Source: an uncultured Microbacterium sp.
GTDB taxonomy: Bacteria; Actinomycetota; Actinomycetes; Actinomycetales; Microbacteriaceae
Direction: 5' to 3'
Assembly (NCBI RefSeq): GCF_937927635.1
Contig: NZ_CALBRW010000018.1
Coordinates: 248,001 to 312,000 of the forward strand
DNA: 64,000 bases
Shown here: in pieces, positions 50,335-59,216 of the stretch
How positions within the stretch are numbered: the stretch's first letter is position 1
Layout: each line of letters begins with the position of its first letter
Translations under genes and position numbers: made by a program
Notes under the pieces: model-generated
What the model was told of the DNA's origin: nothing
What the model saw: only the letters and a program-made list of their open reading frames with translations
Database searches by the model: none

Positions 50335-51222
50335 CTACTTCACCGCGCCGGCGGTGAGACCGCCCACGATGTACTTCTGCAGGAACAGGAACAGCACCAT
50401 CACGGGGACAGCCGCCATCACCGCGCCGGCCGAGAACGCCGACCAGTCCGCGTACCGCGGGTTGGCCACCAGCTTGGTCAGTCCCACGACCAGCGTCTGC
50501 TTGTCCGGATCGATGAGCATGACGCTCGCGATGACGTACTCGTTGACGGTGCCGATGAACGACAGCAGCGCGACCACCGCGAGGATCGGCGCCACCAGCG
50601 GCAGGATCATGGTGAAGAAGATGCGGGCGTGCCCGGCGCCGTCGATGCGGGCGGCCTCGTCCAGCTCCATCGGCAGCGTGTTGAAGAAGCCGTACATCAG
50701 GTAGGTGTTCACGCCGAGCGCGCCGCCCAGGTACACCAGGATCAGGCCGGTGTGGGTGTTCAGCCCGATGGCGGGAAACCAGTCGCCGAGCGTGGACATC
50801 AGCAGGAAGATGGCCACCACGGCAAGGAGCTGCGGGAACATCTGCACCACGACGATGGTGACCAGGCCGACGCGACGACCGGTGAACCGCATCCGCGAGA
50901 ATGCGTACGCGGCCAGCGCGCCCAGGAAGACCGTGACGAAGCCGGTGACCGTGGCGATCACCAGGGTGTTCCAGAACCACATCGGATAGGGGTTCTTCGG
51001 ATCGGTCAGGATACGCACGTAGCTGTCGATCCCGATGGCGGAGAACAGCCGGTTCGAGCCGGTCAGCGTGCCCTTCGGATTCAGCGAGGCCGAGATCACG
51101 TACAGCAGCGGGAAGACCGCGAAGGCGCTCACCACGATGGCGATCACGTGCCGCCATCCGGTGTCGGCGAACCACTTCCCGAACGATCTGCGGGCGGGAC
51201 GGACGGAGGATGCGGTGCTCAT
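50335..51222 (-). CDS. malG: maltodextrin ABC transporter permease, MalG type
   Basis: 295 residues, six membrane segments. The EAA loop reads ELDEAARIDGAGHARIFF and contacts the ATPase. One base after malF. Works with MalF and the binding protein MalE. Confidence 0.9.
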   Translation of the reverse strand: MSTASSVRPARRSFGKWFADTGWRHVIAIVVSAFAVFPLLYVISASLNPKGTLTGSNRLFSAIGIDSYVRILTDPKNPYPMWFWNTLVIATVTGFVTVFLGALAAYAFSRMRFTGRRVGLVTIVVVQMFPQLLAVVAIFLLMSTLGDWFPAIGLNTHTGLILVYLGGALGVNTYLMYGFFNTLPMELDEAARIDGAGHARIFFTMILPLVAPILAVVALLSFIGTVNEYVIASVMLIDPDKQTLVVGLTKLVANPRYADWSAFSAGAVMAAVPVMVLFLFLQKYIVGGLTAGAVK

Positions 51223-51223
51223 C

Positions 51224-52840
51224 TCAGTTCAGCTCCTCGAGTGCCTTGGTCTTGCGGAAGCTGATGATGGAGATCGCCGCCACCACGATGAAGATCAGGA
51301 TGGTGAACGCCGAGGCGAGCCCGTAGTCGCGGGTCTGACCGGTGAAGGCCACCTTGTAGACCATCGAGATGAGGATGTCGGTGTGCCCGACCGGGATCGA
51401 CACGTCGTCGAAGCGCGGTCCGCCGCCGGTGAGCATGTAGATCAGGTTGAAGTTGTTGAAGTTGAACGCGAACGACGAGATCAGCAGCGGCGCCACGGTC
51501 ACCAGCAGCAGCGGCAGCTTGATGCTGCGGAAGATCTGCCAGGGGTTCGCGCCGTCCATCTCGGCGGCCTCGTTGACATCCGCCGGGATGCCCTGCAGCG
51601 CGCCCATGCACACCAGGAACATGTAGGGGAAGCCGAGCCACAGGTTCACGATCAGCACGGAGACCTTCGCCAGCGTCGGGTCGGTCAGCCAGGGGATCGA
51701 CGCTCCGCCGAAGATCACCTGGTTCAGGAATCCGAAGCTCTCGTTCATCATCCCGGCCCACACCAGCGCCGAGAGGAACGCGGGGAACGCGTACGGCAGG
51801 ATCAGCAGGATGCGGTAGCCGTTGCGGAAGCGCATCCGGCTGCTGTTGAAGACCAGCGCCAGCAGGAGGCCCAGGAAGAACGTGGATGCCACCGAGATCA
51901 GCGCGAACACGAACGTCCAGACCGTCACGGAGATCAGCGGGCCGCGGATGGAGGCATCCGTCACCGCCCGCACGAAGTTGTCGAACCCGACGGTGATCTG
52001 CCAGCCGGGCAGCAGCTGCTCGCCGCTCTCGGCGGTGAATGCGCCGACGCCGGTGTCGCTGTACACGGTGCCGCTGCGCGTGTCGGTCATGGTGCCGGCC
52101 CGCTCGTCATACTGCAGCGTGGAGACGTACAGGTACCCGCTGCGACCGTCCGGCGTGCGGATGGCTCCGTCGTTGGGGTCGTCGCTGAAGGGCACCGACA
52201 GCTTCTCGATGTCGCTCGAGCGCGCGATCACCTTGGCGAACGGGAGCGTGGTCCAGCCATCGACCGCCACCGCACGATCGCCGTCCATCGTCGCGCCGGA
52301 GACGGCCTGCAGGGGCTGGTCCTCCGTGCCGACGGAGACGTCGCCGTCGTCGGGATCCGTGACCAGCAGCCCGAGCATGCCGTCGCGCTCGACGACTGCG
52401 ACCGGGTAGGTGGGCGAGTCGGCCACGCGCTCCTGCGCGGAGCGCATCAGCGCGGCCACGGCCTGAGTCTTGCTGCCGTTGTGGCCGGTCCCGTAGTTGG
52501 TGAAGCCGATGTAGCCGGTGTACAGCAGGGTGAAGACCTGGAAGATGATCAGGAAGACCACTCCGGGGGCGAGGTACTTCGCGGGGATCCGCCTGCGCGA
52601 GAAGTAGATCCAGTTCACCAGGATCGTCACGGCCGCGACGATGCCCAGCACCAGCCATTCGGATGCTGTGAACAGCACGAACGCGGCGTACACCGCGACC
52701 GCGTCGACGATCGCCAGCAGAACGATCTTCAGCAGCGTCCAGCCGACGTGGCCCGACGCCGCCTCCGCGATCGCCGCAGCCTGGCGCTGCTTCCTGGTGC
52801 GGGGCGCCTGCGGCGCCTCCTGCTCAGTGATCTGACTCAT
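51224..52840 (-). CDS. malF: maltodextrin ABC transporter permease, MalF type
   Basis: 538 residues. N-terminal Lys/Gln-rich tail, two to three membrane segments, a large extracytoplasmic domain (about 115-275) as in E. coli MalF, then six core segments with EAA loop VNEAAEMDGANPWQIF. No ATPase gene lies in the operon, so a shared MsiK-type ATPase encoded elsewhere is expected. I chose ATG 52840 with GAGGTG upstream; a GTG six codons earlier is less likely. Confidence 0.9.
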   Translation of the reverse strand: MSQITEQEAPQAPRTRKQRQAAAIAEAASGHVGWTLLKIVLLAIVDAVAVYAAFVLFTASEWLVLGIVAAVTILVNWIYFSRRRIPAKYLAPGVVFLIIFQVFTLLYTGYIGFTNYGTGHNGSKTQAVAALMRSAQERVADSPTYPVAVVERDGMLGLLVTDPDDGDVSVGTEDQPLQAVSGATMDGDRAVAVDGWTTLPFAKVIARSSDIEKLSVPFSDDPNDGAIRTPDGRSGYLYVSTLQYDERAGTMTDTRSGTVYSDTGVGAFTAESGEQLLPGWQITVGFDNFVRAVTDASIRGPLISVTVWTFVFALISVASTFFLGLLLALVFNSSRMRFRNGYRILLILPYAFPAFLSALVWAGMMNESFGFLNQVIFGGASIPWLTDPTLAKVSVLIVNLWLGFPYMFLVCMGALQGIPADVNEAAEMDGANPWQIFRSIKLPLLLVTVAPLLISSFAFNFNNFNLIYMLTGGGPRFDDVSIPVGHTDILISMVYKVAFTGQTRDYGLASAFTILIFIVVAAISIISFRKTKALEELN

Positions 52841-52855
52841 CTTCACCTCATCGTG

Positions 52856-52894
52856 CACGGCTGCCGGGATGGCAGTCCCATCCCGGCAGCCGTG
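52856..52894 (-). terminator. intercistronic hairpin between malE and malF
   Basis: A perfect 17-bp stem (52856-52872 with 52878-52894, loop CAGTC on the plus strand) fills the 75-bp gap. Without a U-run it would act as partial terminator or 3' end stabiliser, so that MalE is made in excess over the permeases, as in other binding-protein operons. Confidence 0.85.
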
Positions 52895-52915
52895 TTCAGC
52901 ATCGATCGATCGCGA

Positions 52916-54154
52916 TTACTTGATCGCGCCGGCGACGTCGTCGGTCAGCTTCTGCCACGTCGCCGCCGGGTCGGCGCCGTTGATGACAGCCGCCTCGGCG
53001 ACGCCCCAGAACTGCCACACGGAGCCCATCGCGGGGACCGCGGGCATCGGCACGGCCTCGCCGCCGACGGCCTGGAAGCCGGCGATGATCGGGTCGGATG
53101 CGGCCTTGTCCGCGGCAGCGGTCAGTGCGGGCAGGATGTTGCCGGCCTTGAACAGCTCCAGCTGCACATCGGCGGTGCCGATGTAGTTCACCAGGAAGTC
53201 GTTCGCGGCGACCTTGTTCTTGGACTCCGAACTGACGAAGAAGCCCTTCACGCCGGCGAACGGCGAAGCGGCCTTGTCGGTCGGGCTGGGGATCTTGTCG
53301 ATCGCGACGTCGATGCCGCCGTCGACAGCCGCGCCGACGTTCCACGGTCCGGTCAGCCAGAAGGCGGCCTTGCCGCCGAGGAACTGCTGCTTGGCGATCT
53401 CACCGTCGATGTCGGTGTTGAGCGTGCCGGCCTTGCCCTGTGCGGACAGCCAGTTCGCGAAGGCGGTGCCGCCCTCGCCGCCCAGCTTCAGGTCGGTGGC
53501 GTCGTAGGCGCCGTCGGCGTCGGTGCCGAACACCGGGGCGCCGAACGCGGTCTGGAACGGGTACAGGTGGTACGGGTTGCCCTCGGCGCCCTGCTCCACG
53601 ACGAACGGCTGAGCCAGGCCGGCGGCCTTGCCCTTCGCGATCATGTCGTCGAAGCTGGTCGCGGCCTCGGGGACGAGCTTGGTGTTGCGCAGCACCGCGA
53701 TGTTCTCGACGGCGTAGGGGAGCATGTAGACCTTGCCGTCATAGGTCGAGGCCTGCAGGGCGACCGGCAGGTACTCGGCTGCGGAGTCACCGAGCTCCAG
53801 CGGAGCCACGACGCCGTTGGTGGACAGCTCGCCGAGCCAGTCGTGCGCGCCCATGGTGATGTCCGGACCCTTGCCGGTGGGAACCTGCTGGATGAAGTCG
53901 TCCTTGATGTCGTCGACGTTCTTGCCGACGAGCTGGACCTTGACCCCGGTCTTCTTCTGGTAGGCGTCGGCCGCGCCCTGAAGCGCGTCCACGCGCTCGG
54001 AGTCCACCCAGACGACGAGCTTGCCGCTGCTGCCGGCGGCTGCTCCGTCCGCGCTCTTGTCATCGCTCTTCGCGCTCGAGCAGCCGGCGAGGGCCAGCGA
54101 GGTCAGGACGGTGATCGCAGCGAATGCGGCGATGCTCCTCTTGGTCACCTTCAT
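52916..54154 (-). CDS. malE: maltodextrin-binding lipoprotein, MalE type
   Basis: 412 residues. Lipoprotein signal with lipobox LAGC (Cys24). The family pattern follows: GKLVVWVDSERVDALQGAAD near the start, ENIAVLRNTKLVPEAATSFD for the hinge region, and GKAAFWLTGPWNVG. It binds maltose or maltodextrins outside the membrane. I used the ATG at 54154; the frame is open upstream through the promoter. A LacI-type operator lies 39-52 bp before it. Confidence 0.92.
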   Translation of the reverse strand: MKVTKRSIAAFAAITVLTSLALAGCSSAKSDDKSADGAAAGSSGKLVVWVDSERVDALQGAADAYQKKTGVKVQLVGKNVDDIKDDFIQQVPTGKGPDITMGAHDWLGELSTNGVVAPLELGDSAAEYLPVALQASTYDGKVYMLPYAVENIAVLRNTKLVPEAATSFDDMIAKGKAAGLAQPFVVEQGAEGNPYHLYPFQTAFGAPVFGTDADGAYDATDLKLGGEGGTAFANWLSAQGKAGTLNTDIDGEIAKQQFLGGKAAFWLTGPWNVGAAVDGGIDVAIDKIPSPTDKAASPFAGVKGFFVSSESKNKVAANDFLVNYIGTADVQLELFKAGNILPALTAAADKAASDPIIAGFQAVGGEAVPMPAVPAMGSVWQFWGVAEAAVINGADPAATWQKLTDDVAGAIK

Positions 54155-54192
54155 TGGTGGTGTGCCTCTTTCGTGATCGGGCCTGCACGGAC

Positions 54193-54206
54193 TGCAAGCG
54201 CTTACA
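54193..54206 (-). promoter_or_regulatory. LacI-family operator at the malE promoter
   Basis: TGCAAGCGCTTACA, a near-perfect palindrome with the CG-centred core of LacI/GalR-family sites. On the minus strand it directly follows a CAATACTGT patch that could be the -10, with TTGTGA 17 bases upstream. A repressor bound here would block malE transcription. Confidence 0.75.
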
Positions 54207-54291
54207 GTATTGCCCGTCACGAACGATTTTCACAACGTCAGATTCCACCGATATCAAGCTGTGACATACCCGGACATTCACGGCGCACCCA

Positions 54292-54305
54292 TGGAAGCGC
54301 TTCCA
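54292..54305. promoter_or_regulatory. second LacI-family operator, perfect palindrome
   Basis: TGGAAGCGCTTCCA, 99 bp from the first site centre to centre. It lies upstream of malE and 26 bp before the -10 of the divergent yajQ-type gene. Two sites about nine helical turns apart would allow repressor looping (inference). The repressor gene is not in the window. Confidence 0.7.
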
Positions 54306-54343
54306 AACAGTCAGCCAGTCGGCTTCCTCGCTAGACTGCGGGC

Positions 54344-54832
54344 ATGGCTGACTCTTCTTTCGACATCGTCTCCAAGGTCGACCACCAGGAGGCCGAGAAC
54401 GCGCTCAACCAGGCCCGCAAGGAGGTCGAGCAGCGCTACGACTTCAAGGGCACCGGAGCCTCGATCGCATGGAGCGGTGACGACATCCTCATCAAGGCGA
54501 ACACCGAAGAGCGCGCCAAGGCCGTGCTCGACGTGTTCCAGTCCAAGCTCATCAAGCGCGGCATCTCGCTGAAGAGCCTGGAGTCCGGCGAGCCGTTCGC
54601 CAGCGGCAAGGAGTTCAGGATCTCCTCGAGCCTGAAGGACGGCATCTCCAGCGAGAACGCCAAGAAGATCAGCAAGATCATCCGCGACCAGGGCCCCAAG
54701 GGCGTCAAGTCGCAGATCCAGGGCGACGAGCTGCGCGTGCAGTCCAAGAGCCGCGACGACCTGCAGTCCGTCATCGCGCTGCTCAAGGGCAGCGATCTCG
54801 ACGTCGACCTGCAGTTCATCAACTACCGCTGA
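54344..54832 (+). CDS. YajQ-family nucleotide-binding protein
   Basis: 162 residues, full length for UPF0234. Begins SSFDIVSKVDHQEAENALNQ, has the ferredoxin-like RYDFKGTG and the ending DLDVDLQFINYR. Xanthomonas YajQ binds cyclic di-GMP; in actinobacteria the ligand is unproven. TAGACT six bases before the ATG indicates a leaderless gene. Confidence 0.92.
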   Translation: MADSSFDIVSKVDHQEAENALNQARKEVEQRYDFKGTGASIAWSGDDILIKANTEERAKAVLDVFQSKLIKRGISLKSLESGEPFASGKEFRISSSLKDGISSENAKKISKIIRDQGPKGVKSQIQGDELRVQSKSRDDLQSVIALLKGSDLDVDLQFINYR

Positions 54833-54990
54833 TCCCGGCCGCCGCGGCTGACGGCTTCGGTCACACCTCAGTCACACCATGACTCCGATATGTCGGCGAT
54901 GTCCGGCGAGCCGATAGAGTGCATCGTGTATGGCATTGCGGGGCGTTGAGGGACGCTCCGCAGGCTCGGATGGGGACGAAGGAGTGCACT

Positions 54991-55638
54991 GTGGTGCTCG
55001 AACAACCGCGGGTGGGGGTCCGCGATGCAGGAACGAAGAAGGAGCTGCTGGCCGAAGGGGTCTTCCACTTCATCGGCGAGCGCATCGTCCGGGGCGAGCT
55101 CGCTCCGGGTGATCGGATCCGCGACGCTGAGCTCGCCCGGGAGCTCTCCGTCTCACGCACCCCCGTGCGCGAGGCGCTGCAGAGGCTGGAGCGGATCGGC
55201 CTGGTGAAGATGTATCCGAGCAGGTTCACGGAGGTCACGCGGCTCACGCCCGACGCAGTCCGCGTCGCGCACGAGTTCGCGGGGCTGCAGGCGGGCGTCA
55301 TCGCGCGCCTGGCGTGTCCGCGACTGGCCGAGGACGAGATCGACGCGGTGGTGCGACTCGTCGAGCACGTGCCGCTGACGGTCGACGATGCCGCGGCATG
55401 CTCGCAGGCACGGCGCGAGGTCGTCGGCTATCTGGCCGCCCGAACGGGGAACCGGCTGCAGCAGGCCCTCGTCGACGAGGCGTCGATCGCACTCGCCCGC
55501 GCCCTGCGGGGGTTCGTCGTCACGCCCGAGCATCGCGAATCACTGCTGAGGGGATGCGACGAGATGCCGCGCGCATTGCGCGAGCGTGACGCGGATGCCG
55601 CGGAGCACGCCACCCGCATGATCTACGGGGTCGCCTGA
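54991..55638 (+). CDS. GntR-family (FadR subgroup) transcriptional regulator
   Basis: 215 residues. N-terminal winged helix at about 25-75: GELAPGDRIRDAELARELSV and SRTPVREALQRLERIGLV. The C-terminal FCD-like all-helical domain follows but is short and has no obvious full Asp/His metal set. The FadR subgroup senses acyl-CoA, lactate or other small acids. I chose GTG 54991 because GAAGGAG lies six bases upstream; ATG 54970 is an alternative. Target unknown; no divergent partner. Confidence 0.85.
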   Translation: MVLEQPRVGVRDAGTKKELLAEGVFHFIGERIVRGELAPGDRIRDAELARELSVSRTPVREALQRLERIGLVKMYPSRFTEVTRLTPDAVRVAHEFAGLQAGVIARLACPRLAEDEIDAVVRLVEHVPLTVDDAAACSQARREVVGYLAARTGNRLQQALVDEASIALARALRGFVVTPEHRESLLRGCDEMPRALRERDADAAEHATRMIYGVA

Positions 55639-55647
55639 GCGAAGCCT

Positions 55648-55687
55648 CGTGCGTTCACGGCATCCGCAGGAATGCCGTGAACGCACG
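55648..55687 (+). terminator. terminator after the GntR gene
   Basis: CGTGCGTTCACGGCAT (55648-55663) pairs perfectly with 55672-55687, loop of eight bases. Ten bases after the stop codon. Confidence 0.85.
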
Positions 55688-55795
55688 ACTGCAAGACTTC
55701 CCTGTTGGGGATCTCGCTCTTGGTCTCTGGGGAGCCGTGCAGCGAGGCCATCGGTGTTTCGGGCACCGGGCGCTGCGGTTCACAGCCGAAGTGCA

Positions 55796-55839
55796 GACGG
55801 GCGGGAAGACGGCGACTGCGGCTCGCCTTCCCGCCCGTC
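55796..55839 (-). terminator. terminator of the frameshifted XRE gene
   Basis: GACGGGCGGGAAG (55796-55808) pairs perfectly with CTTCCCGCCCGTC (55827-55839). The loop (18 bases) has partial further pairing. It lies 26 bp after the stop of the minus-strand gene at 55865. The rest of the gap 55688-55795 shows nothing. Confidence 0.75.
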
Positions 55840-55864
55840 GCCGTGCACGCGCGGCCGGCCGCGC

Positions 55865-56751
55865 TCAGTCGGGCCATGCCCAGTCGACGCCGATGATGCC
55901 CGGCCCGAACGCGCGCACGACCTGGTGCAGCTCTCCGTCCGTGCAGCGGACGGCTTCCGTCTGCCGGACCTGCAGGTTCTCCATGATCAGCCGCGGTGCC
56001 TCGGGAAGCGCCGTCGGCGAGAACCTGAGCCAGATCGACGCCGCATCCACGCGACGCTCCAGGACGCTGTACAGGCACGTCACCTCGTCCTGCTCGCCGA
56101 GCCCTTCGAGCGTGTACTCATTGATCGACGTCTCTCCGCGCTCCAGCGCGCGAGGCAGCAGCATCTCGGCGACGAAGGTGCGGTGCGCCCTGTCGAAGAT
56201 GGTGCTGCCGACCGTCGCTCCGTCGATCGTCGCGATCCTGGGCTCCTCCTCCGGCGGGGAGTCGAACCGCCATGACGCCATGACGCTGCGGGTGCCATCC
56301 GTCCGGGCGACCCAGACATTGTGGAAGCGAGCGCGCTCGATGCGGCGATCCGCCCCGATGTCGTAGCGGTGGTGGGTGAGGATCAGCGCGGTGTCCTTGG
56401 CGCGATGGCCGAGCCTGGCAGAGAGCTCCTCGACGTTGGACGGGACGTCGCCTCGCGCCTGCAGCTCGTCGAAGGAGCGGCGACGGTCCGGCCCCGGCGT
56501 GCTCCGTGCGGGATCCTGGAGACCAGCTCGCCCGCCTGGAGCCCGAGCGCCTCCTCGAGGCGGACGACGGCGTCGTACGAAGAGTCGCCATGCGGCGCCC
56601 GCCTGCCACGACGCCAGTGGCTGAGGGTGGCGACGCTCACCGGGTCGCCCCTGGCTGCGAGCAGCCCGCTGAGACGGTGGAGCGAGATCTCGCTCTGGGC
56701 GATCGCACGATCGAGCATGATCGCGAAAGTGAGCTCATCCGACATCGTCAT
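55865..56751 (-). pseudogene. XRE-type helix-turn-helix protein, broken by a one-base frameshift
   Basis: Two frames together give one protein of about 295 residues. The first (from ATG 56751) holds the helix-turn-helix: LDRAIAQSEISLHRLSGLLA, VSVATLSHWRRGRRAPHGDS and LEEALGLQAGELVSRIP. From about 56510 the reading moves to the other frame: RSTPGPDRRRSFDELQARGD onward to the end FGPGIIGVDWAWPD, with good codon use and no stop. One extra G in the GGG run at 56510-56512 (plus strand) would restore a single frame. It is either a sequence error or a recent inactivation. The domain order matches actinobacterial regulators of about 290 residues with unknown targets. Confidence 0.75.
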
Positions 56752-56752
56752 G

Positions 56753-57745
56753 TCAATCGCTCAGCCCTGCGGCCCAGCCGCGCACCCATCGATCCAGCCG
56801 GGCGTAGGCGTCCTCGCGAGCTTCGCGGCGCGAGAGGAACACGTCGTGAAGGGCTCCGTCGATGCGCTCGACGGTGACCGACGGGCCGAGCTTCAGCGCG
56901 GCCCGAGCGATGTCGTCGACCACCAGTACGCTGTCGGCCCTGGTCAGCTCGTCGGACCAGCGGGTCGGCACGGCCGTGCGCGCCGACAGCAGCACGCACA
57001 CCGGCACGGGGATGCCGAGTCCTGCGGACACGGCGCGATGCCCTTGCAGGATGGCGTGCAGCCACGCCACGTGCACAGTCATCGACTGCTCTGGGCGCCA
57101 CGCCAGGTCGACGGACATGGGATCGTCGGGATCGGCGACCTCGTTCTGCGCGCGCGTGTAGAACCCCAGGTCCACCTGCGGCGAGGCATCCTTCGGCCAC
57201 CACCGCGCCTGCAGCCCCACCATCGGCGCGATGGCGGGCCGGGCTGCGCCGAGCTGAAACTCCAGCCAGGGCGAGTTGAGGATCACCGCATCGGCCTGGT
57301 CAGGATGCCGGGATGCCCACAGGCTCAGGGTCAGACCGCCGGTGGAGTGGCCGAGCAGCACGAGCCGGCGCCCGGCAGTGCCACCGCGTGCCGCCAGCGC
57401 CCCCGCGATGTCCTCGTCGTATTCCGTGAGATCCGTGACGTACCCTGGCGTCTGATGCGACCGCAGACTGCGCCCGTACTTGCGCAGATCCAGCGCGAAG
57501 AACCGTGCTCCGCGCGAGGTCCAGAACCGCGCGAGCCGCTTCTGGAAGAAGTAGTCGGACCACCCGTGCACGTACAGCACGTCCACGTCGGCGAGCGGAC
57601 GACGGTCGTGGAGGCGCCACCATGGCGAGGGGTGCGGCAGCGCACGCACGAGGGTCGCGACGACCTCGCCCTCGGCATCCGCCTTCATCGGCAGCGTCAG
57701 CTGCTGGAACTCATCGCCGAGCACATCCGGCACCCACTCCCCCAT
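56753..57745 (-). CDS. alpha/beta hydrolase, lysophospholipase-like
   Basis: 330 residues. The strand VDVLYVHGWSDYFFQKRLA carries the oxyanion region; the nucleophile elbow is GHSTGG. The catalytic His is probably in the C-terminal GALHDVFLS segment, with Asp in between. This matches cytoplasmic serine hydrolases of the monoacylglycerol lipase type; the substrate is unknown. -10 TAGTCT six bases before the ATG suggests a leaderless mRNA. The broken XRE gene starts one base after its stop. Confidence 0.88.
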   Translation of the reverse strand: MGEWVPDVLGDEFQQLTLPMKADAEGEVVATLVRALPHPSPWWRLHDRRPLADVDVLYVHGWSDYFFQKRLARFWTSRGARFFALDLRKYGRSLRSHQTPGYVTDLTEYDEDIAGALAARGGTAGRRLVLLGHSTGGLTLSLWASRHPDQADAVILNSPWLEFQLGAARPAIAPMVGLQARWWPKDASPQVDLGFYTRAQNEVADPDDPMSVDLAWRPEQSMTVHVAWLHAILQGHRAVSAGLGIPVPVCVLLSARTAVPTRWSDELTRADSVLVVDDIARAALKLGPSVTVERIDGALHDVFLSRREAREDAYARLDRWVRGWAAGLSD

Positions 57746-57771
57746 GGGCTCAGACTAGCGGCCCGCGACGA

Positions 57772-57791
57772 CCCTTCGACAAGCTCAGGGA
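57772..57791 (+). repeat. interspersed repeat copy CCCTTCGACAAGCTCAGGGA
   Basis: Same family as the motifs flanking the hairpin after aceA (5596-5613, 5700-5713) and at 6216. Intergenic, between the hydrolase and fprA. Confidence 0.6.
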
Positions 57792-57823
57792 CCCAGTGAT
57801 GGAGCGACCCCGGCGGCCCGGAT

Positions 57824-59203
57824 TCACTCCCCGCGGGAGACGCGGATCATCTCCTCGCGCGGCACCAGCTTGACGCGCTCGCGTTCGTGGGCGTGGGTCC
57901 TGCCCAGCTCGATCTCATGTGCGTCGAGGCGGTGCCAGCCGTCGAGGTCCGTCCACTTCACGCCGCGCTCGGCCAGCAGCGCGGGGATGGCGTCCTCGGA
58001 CGTGTCCTCGGGGCGCCACCAGGAGCCCTGGTCGTTGATCAGGTGGCTGACCGTCTCCATGGCGTCGGACTTGGTGTGACCGATCAGGCCGACCGGGCCG
58101 CGCTTGATCCAGCCGGTGACGTAGATGCCGGGCACGCGCTGGTTGGACTTGGCCTCCAGCACCTGACCCTCGCGGTTGGGGATCACGCCGTGCTTCTTGT
58201 CGAAGGGCACGCCCGGCAGCGGGGAGCCGAAGTACCCGATCGCGCGGTACAGCGACTGCATCGGGATCTCGCGCAGCTCCCCTGTGCCCACCACGCCGCC
58301 GCTGCCGTCGGGCTTCGTGCGCTCGTAGACCAGGGCGGCGACGCGGCCGTTCTCGTCCTTGCGGACCTCGATCGGACGCGCCCAGAAGTGCATGTGCAGG
58401 CGGCGGGACGCCGTGCCGCCTGCGTTGTTGTTGGACTCCCGCTTGCGCCAGGACTGCAGGATGCGGTCGATGACCATGACCTGCTTGTTGGTGGCGATGG
58501 CGCGCTGGGACGCCTCGTCGTAGTCGAAGTCCTCGTCGTAGAGCACCATGTCCACGTCGCGCAGCTCGCCGAGCTCGCGCAGCTCCAGCGGGGTGAACTT
58601 CACCTGCGCGGGACCGCGGCGGCCGAACACGTGCACGTCGGTGATGGTGCTGGCCTTCAGACCCTCGTAGACGTTGTCGGGCACCTCGGTGACCAGCAGG
58701 TCGTCGGCGTGCTTGGCCAGCATCCGCGAGACGTCGAGTGCGACGTTGCCGTTGCCGATGACGCCCACCGAGGTGGCATCCAACGACCACTCGCGCGGCA
58801 CGTCGGGGTGTCCGTCGAACCAGCTGACGTACGACGCCGCGCCGAACGAGTCGGTGGCATCGATGCCGGGGATGTCCAGCGGCGCGTCGCGCACCGATCC
58901 GGTGGCGAAGATCACGGCGTTGTAGTGACGCTTGAGGTCCTCGATCGTGATGTCGGTGCCGAAGCGCACGTTGCCGAACAGGCGCATGTCGCCGTGGTCG
59001 AGCACGTTGCGCAGCGCCGTGATGATGCCCTTGATGCGGGGGTGGTCGGGCGCGACGCCGTAGCGGACCAGTCCGTAGGGGGCGGGGAGCTGCTCGAAGA
59101 TGTCGATGGACACATCGAACTTGCGCTCGGCCTTGAGCAGGATGTCGGCGGCGTAGATGCCTGCCGGGCCTGCCCCGACGACGGCGAGCTTGAGCTTCGT
59201 CAT
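57824..59203 (-). CDS. fprA: FprA-type ferredoxin/flavodoxin-NADP reductase
   Basis: 459 residues, as in M. tuberculosis FprA and adrenodoxin reductase. FAD motif VVGAGPAGIYAADILL at the N-terminus, NADP motif IGNGNVALDVSRML near residue 155, and the C-terminal GWIKRGPVGLIGHTKSDA for FAD. It passes electrons between NADPH and ferredoxins. ATG 59203 has GAAGGAT upstream; open frame before it has no family match. 13 bp after the polyprenyl synthase, so probably co-transcribed. Confidence 0.93.
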   Translation of the reverse strand: MTKLKLAVVGAGPAGIYAADILLKAERKFDVSIDIFEQLPAPYGLVRYGVAPDHPRIKGIITALRNVLDHGDMRLFGNVRFGTDITIEDLKRHYNAVIFATGSVRDAPLDIPGIDATDSFGAASYVSWFDGHPDVPREWSLDATSVGVIGNGNVALDVSRMLAKHADDLLVTEVPDNVYEGLKASTITDVHVFGRRGPAQVKFTPLELRELGELRDVDMVLYDEDFDYDEASQRAIATNKQVMVIDRILQSWRKRESNNNAGGTASRRLHMHFWARPIEVRKDENGRVAALVYERTKPDGSGGVVGTGELREIPMQSLYRAIGYFGSPLPGVPFDKKHGVIPNREGQVLEAKSNQRVPGIYVTGWIKRGPVGLIGHTKSDAMETVSHLINDQGSWWRPEDTSEDAIPALLAERGVKWTDLDGWHRLDAHEIELGRTHAHERERVKLVPREEMIRVSRGE

Positions 59204-59216
59204 GGGGATCCTTCCG

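Noticed and set aside
48244..54334. Two very long plus-strand frames (48244-51264 and 51035-54334) opposite the mal operon
   Set aside because: The minus strand holds complete malE, malF, malG and GH13 genes; the plus-strand translations are His/Arg/Asp/Gly-rich artefacts.
56490..56530. Programmed ribosomal frameshift in the XRE gene
   Set aside because: No slippery heptamer or following structure; the pattern fits loss of one base in a G run.
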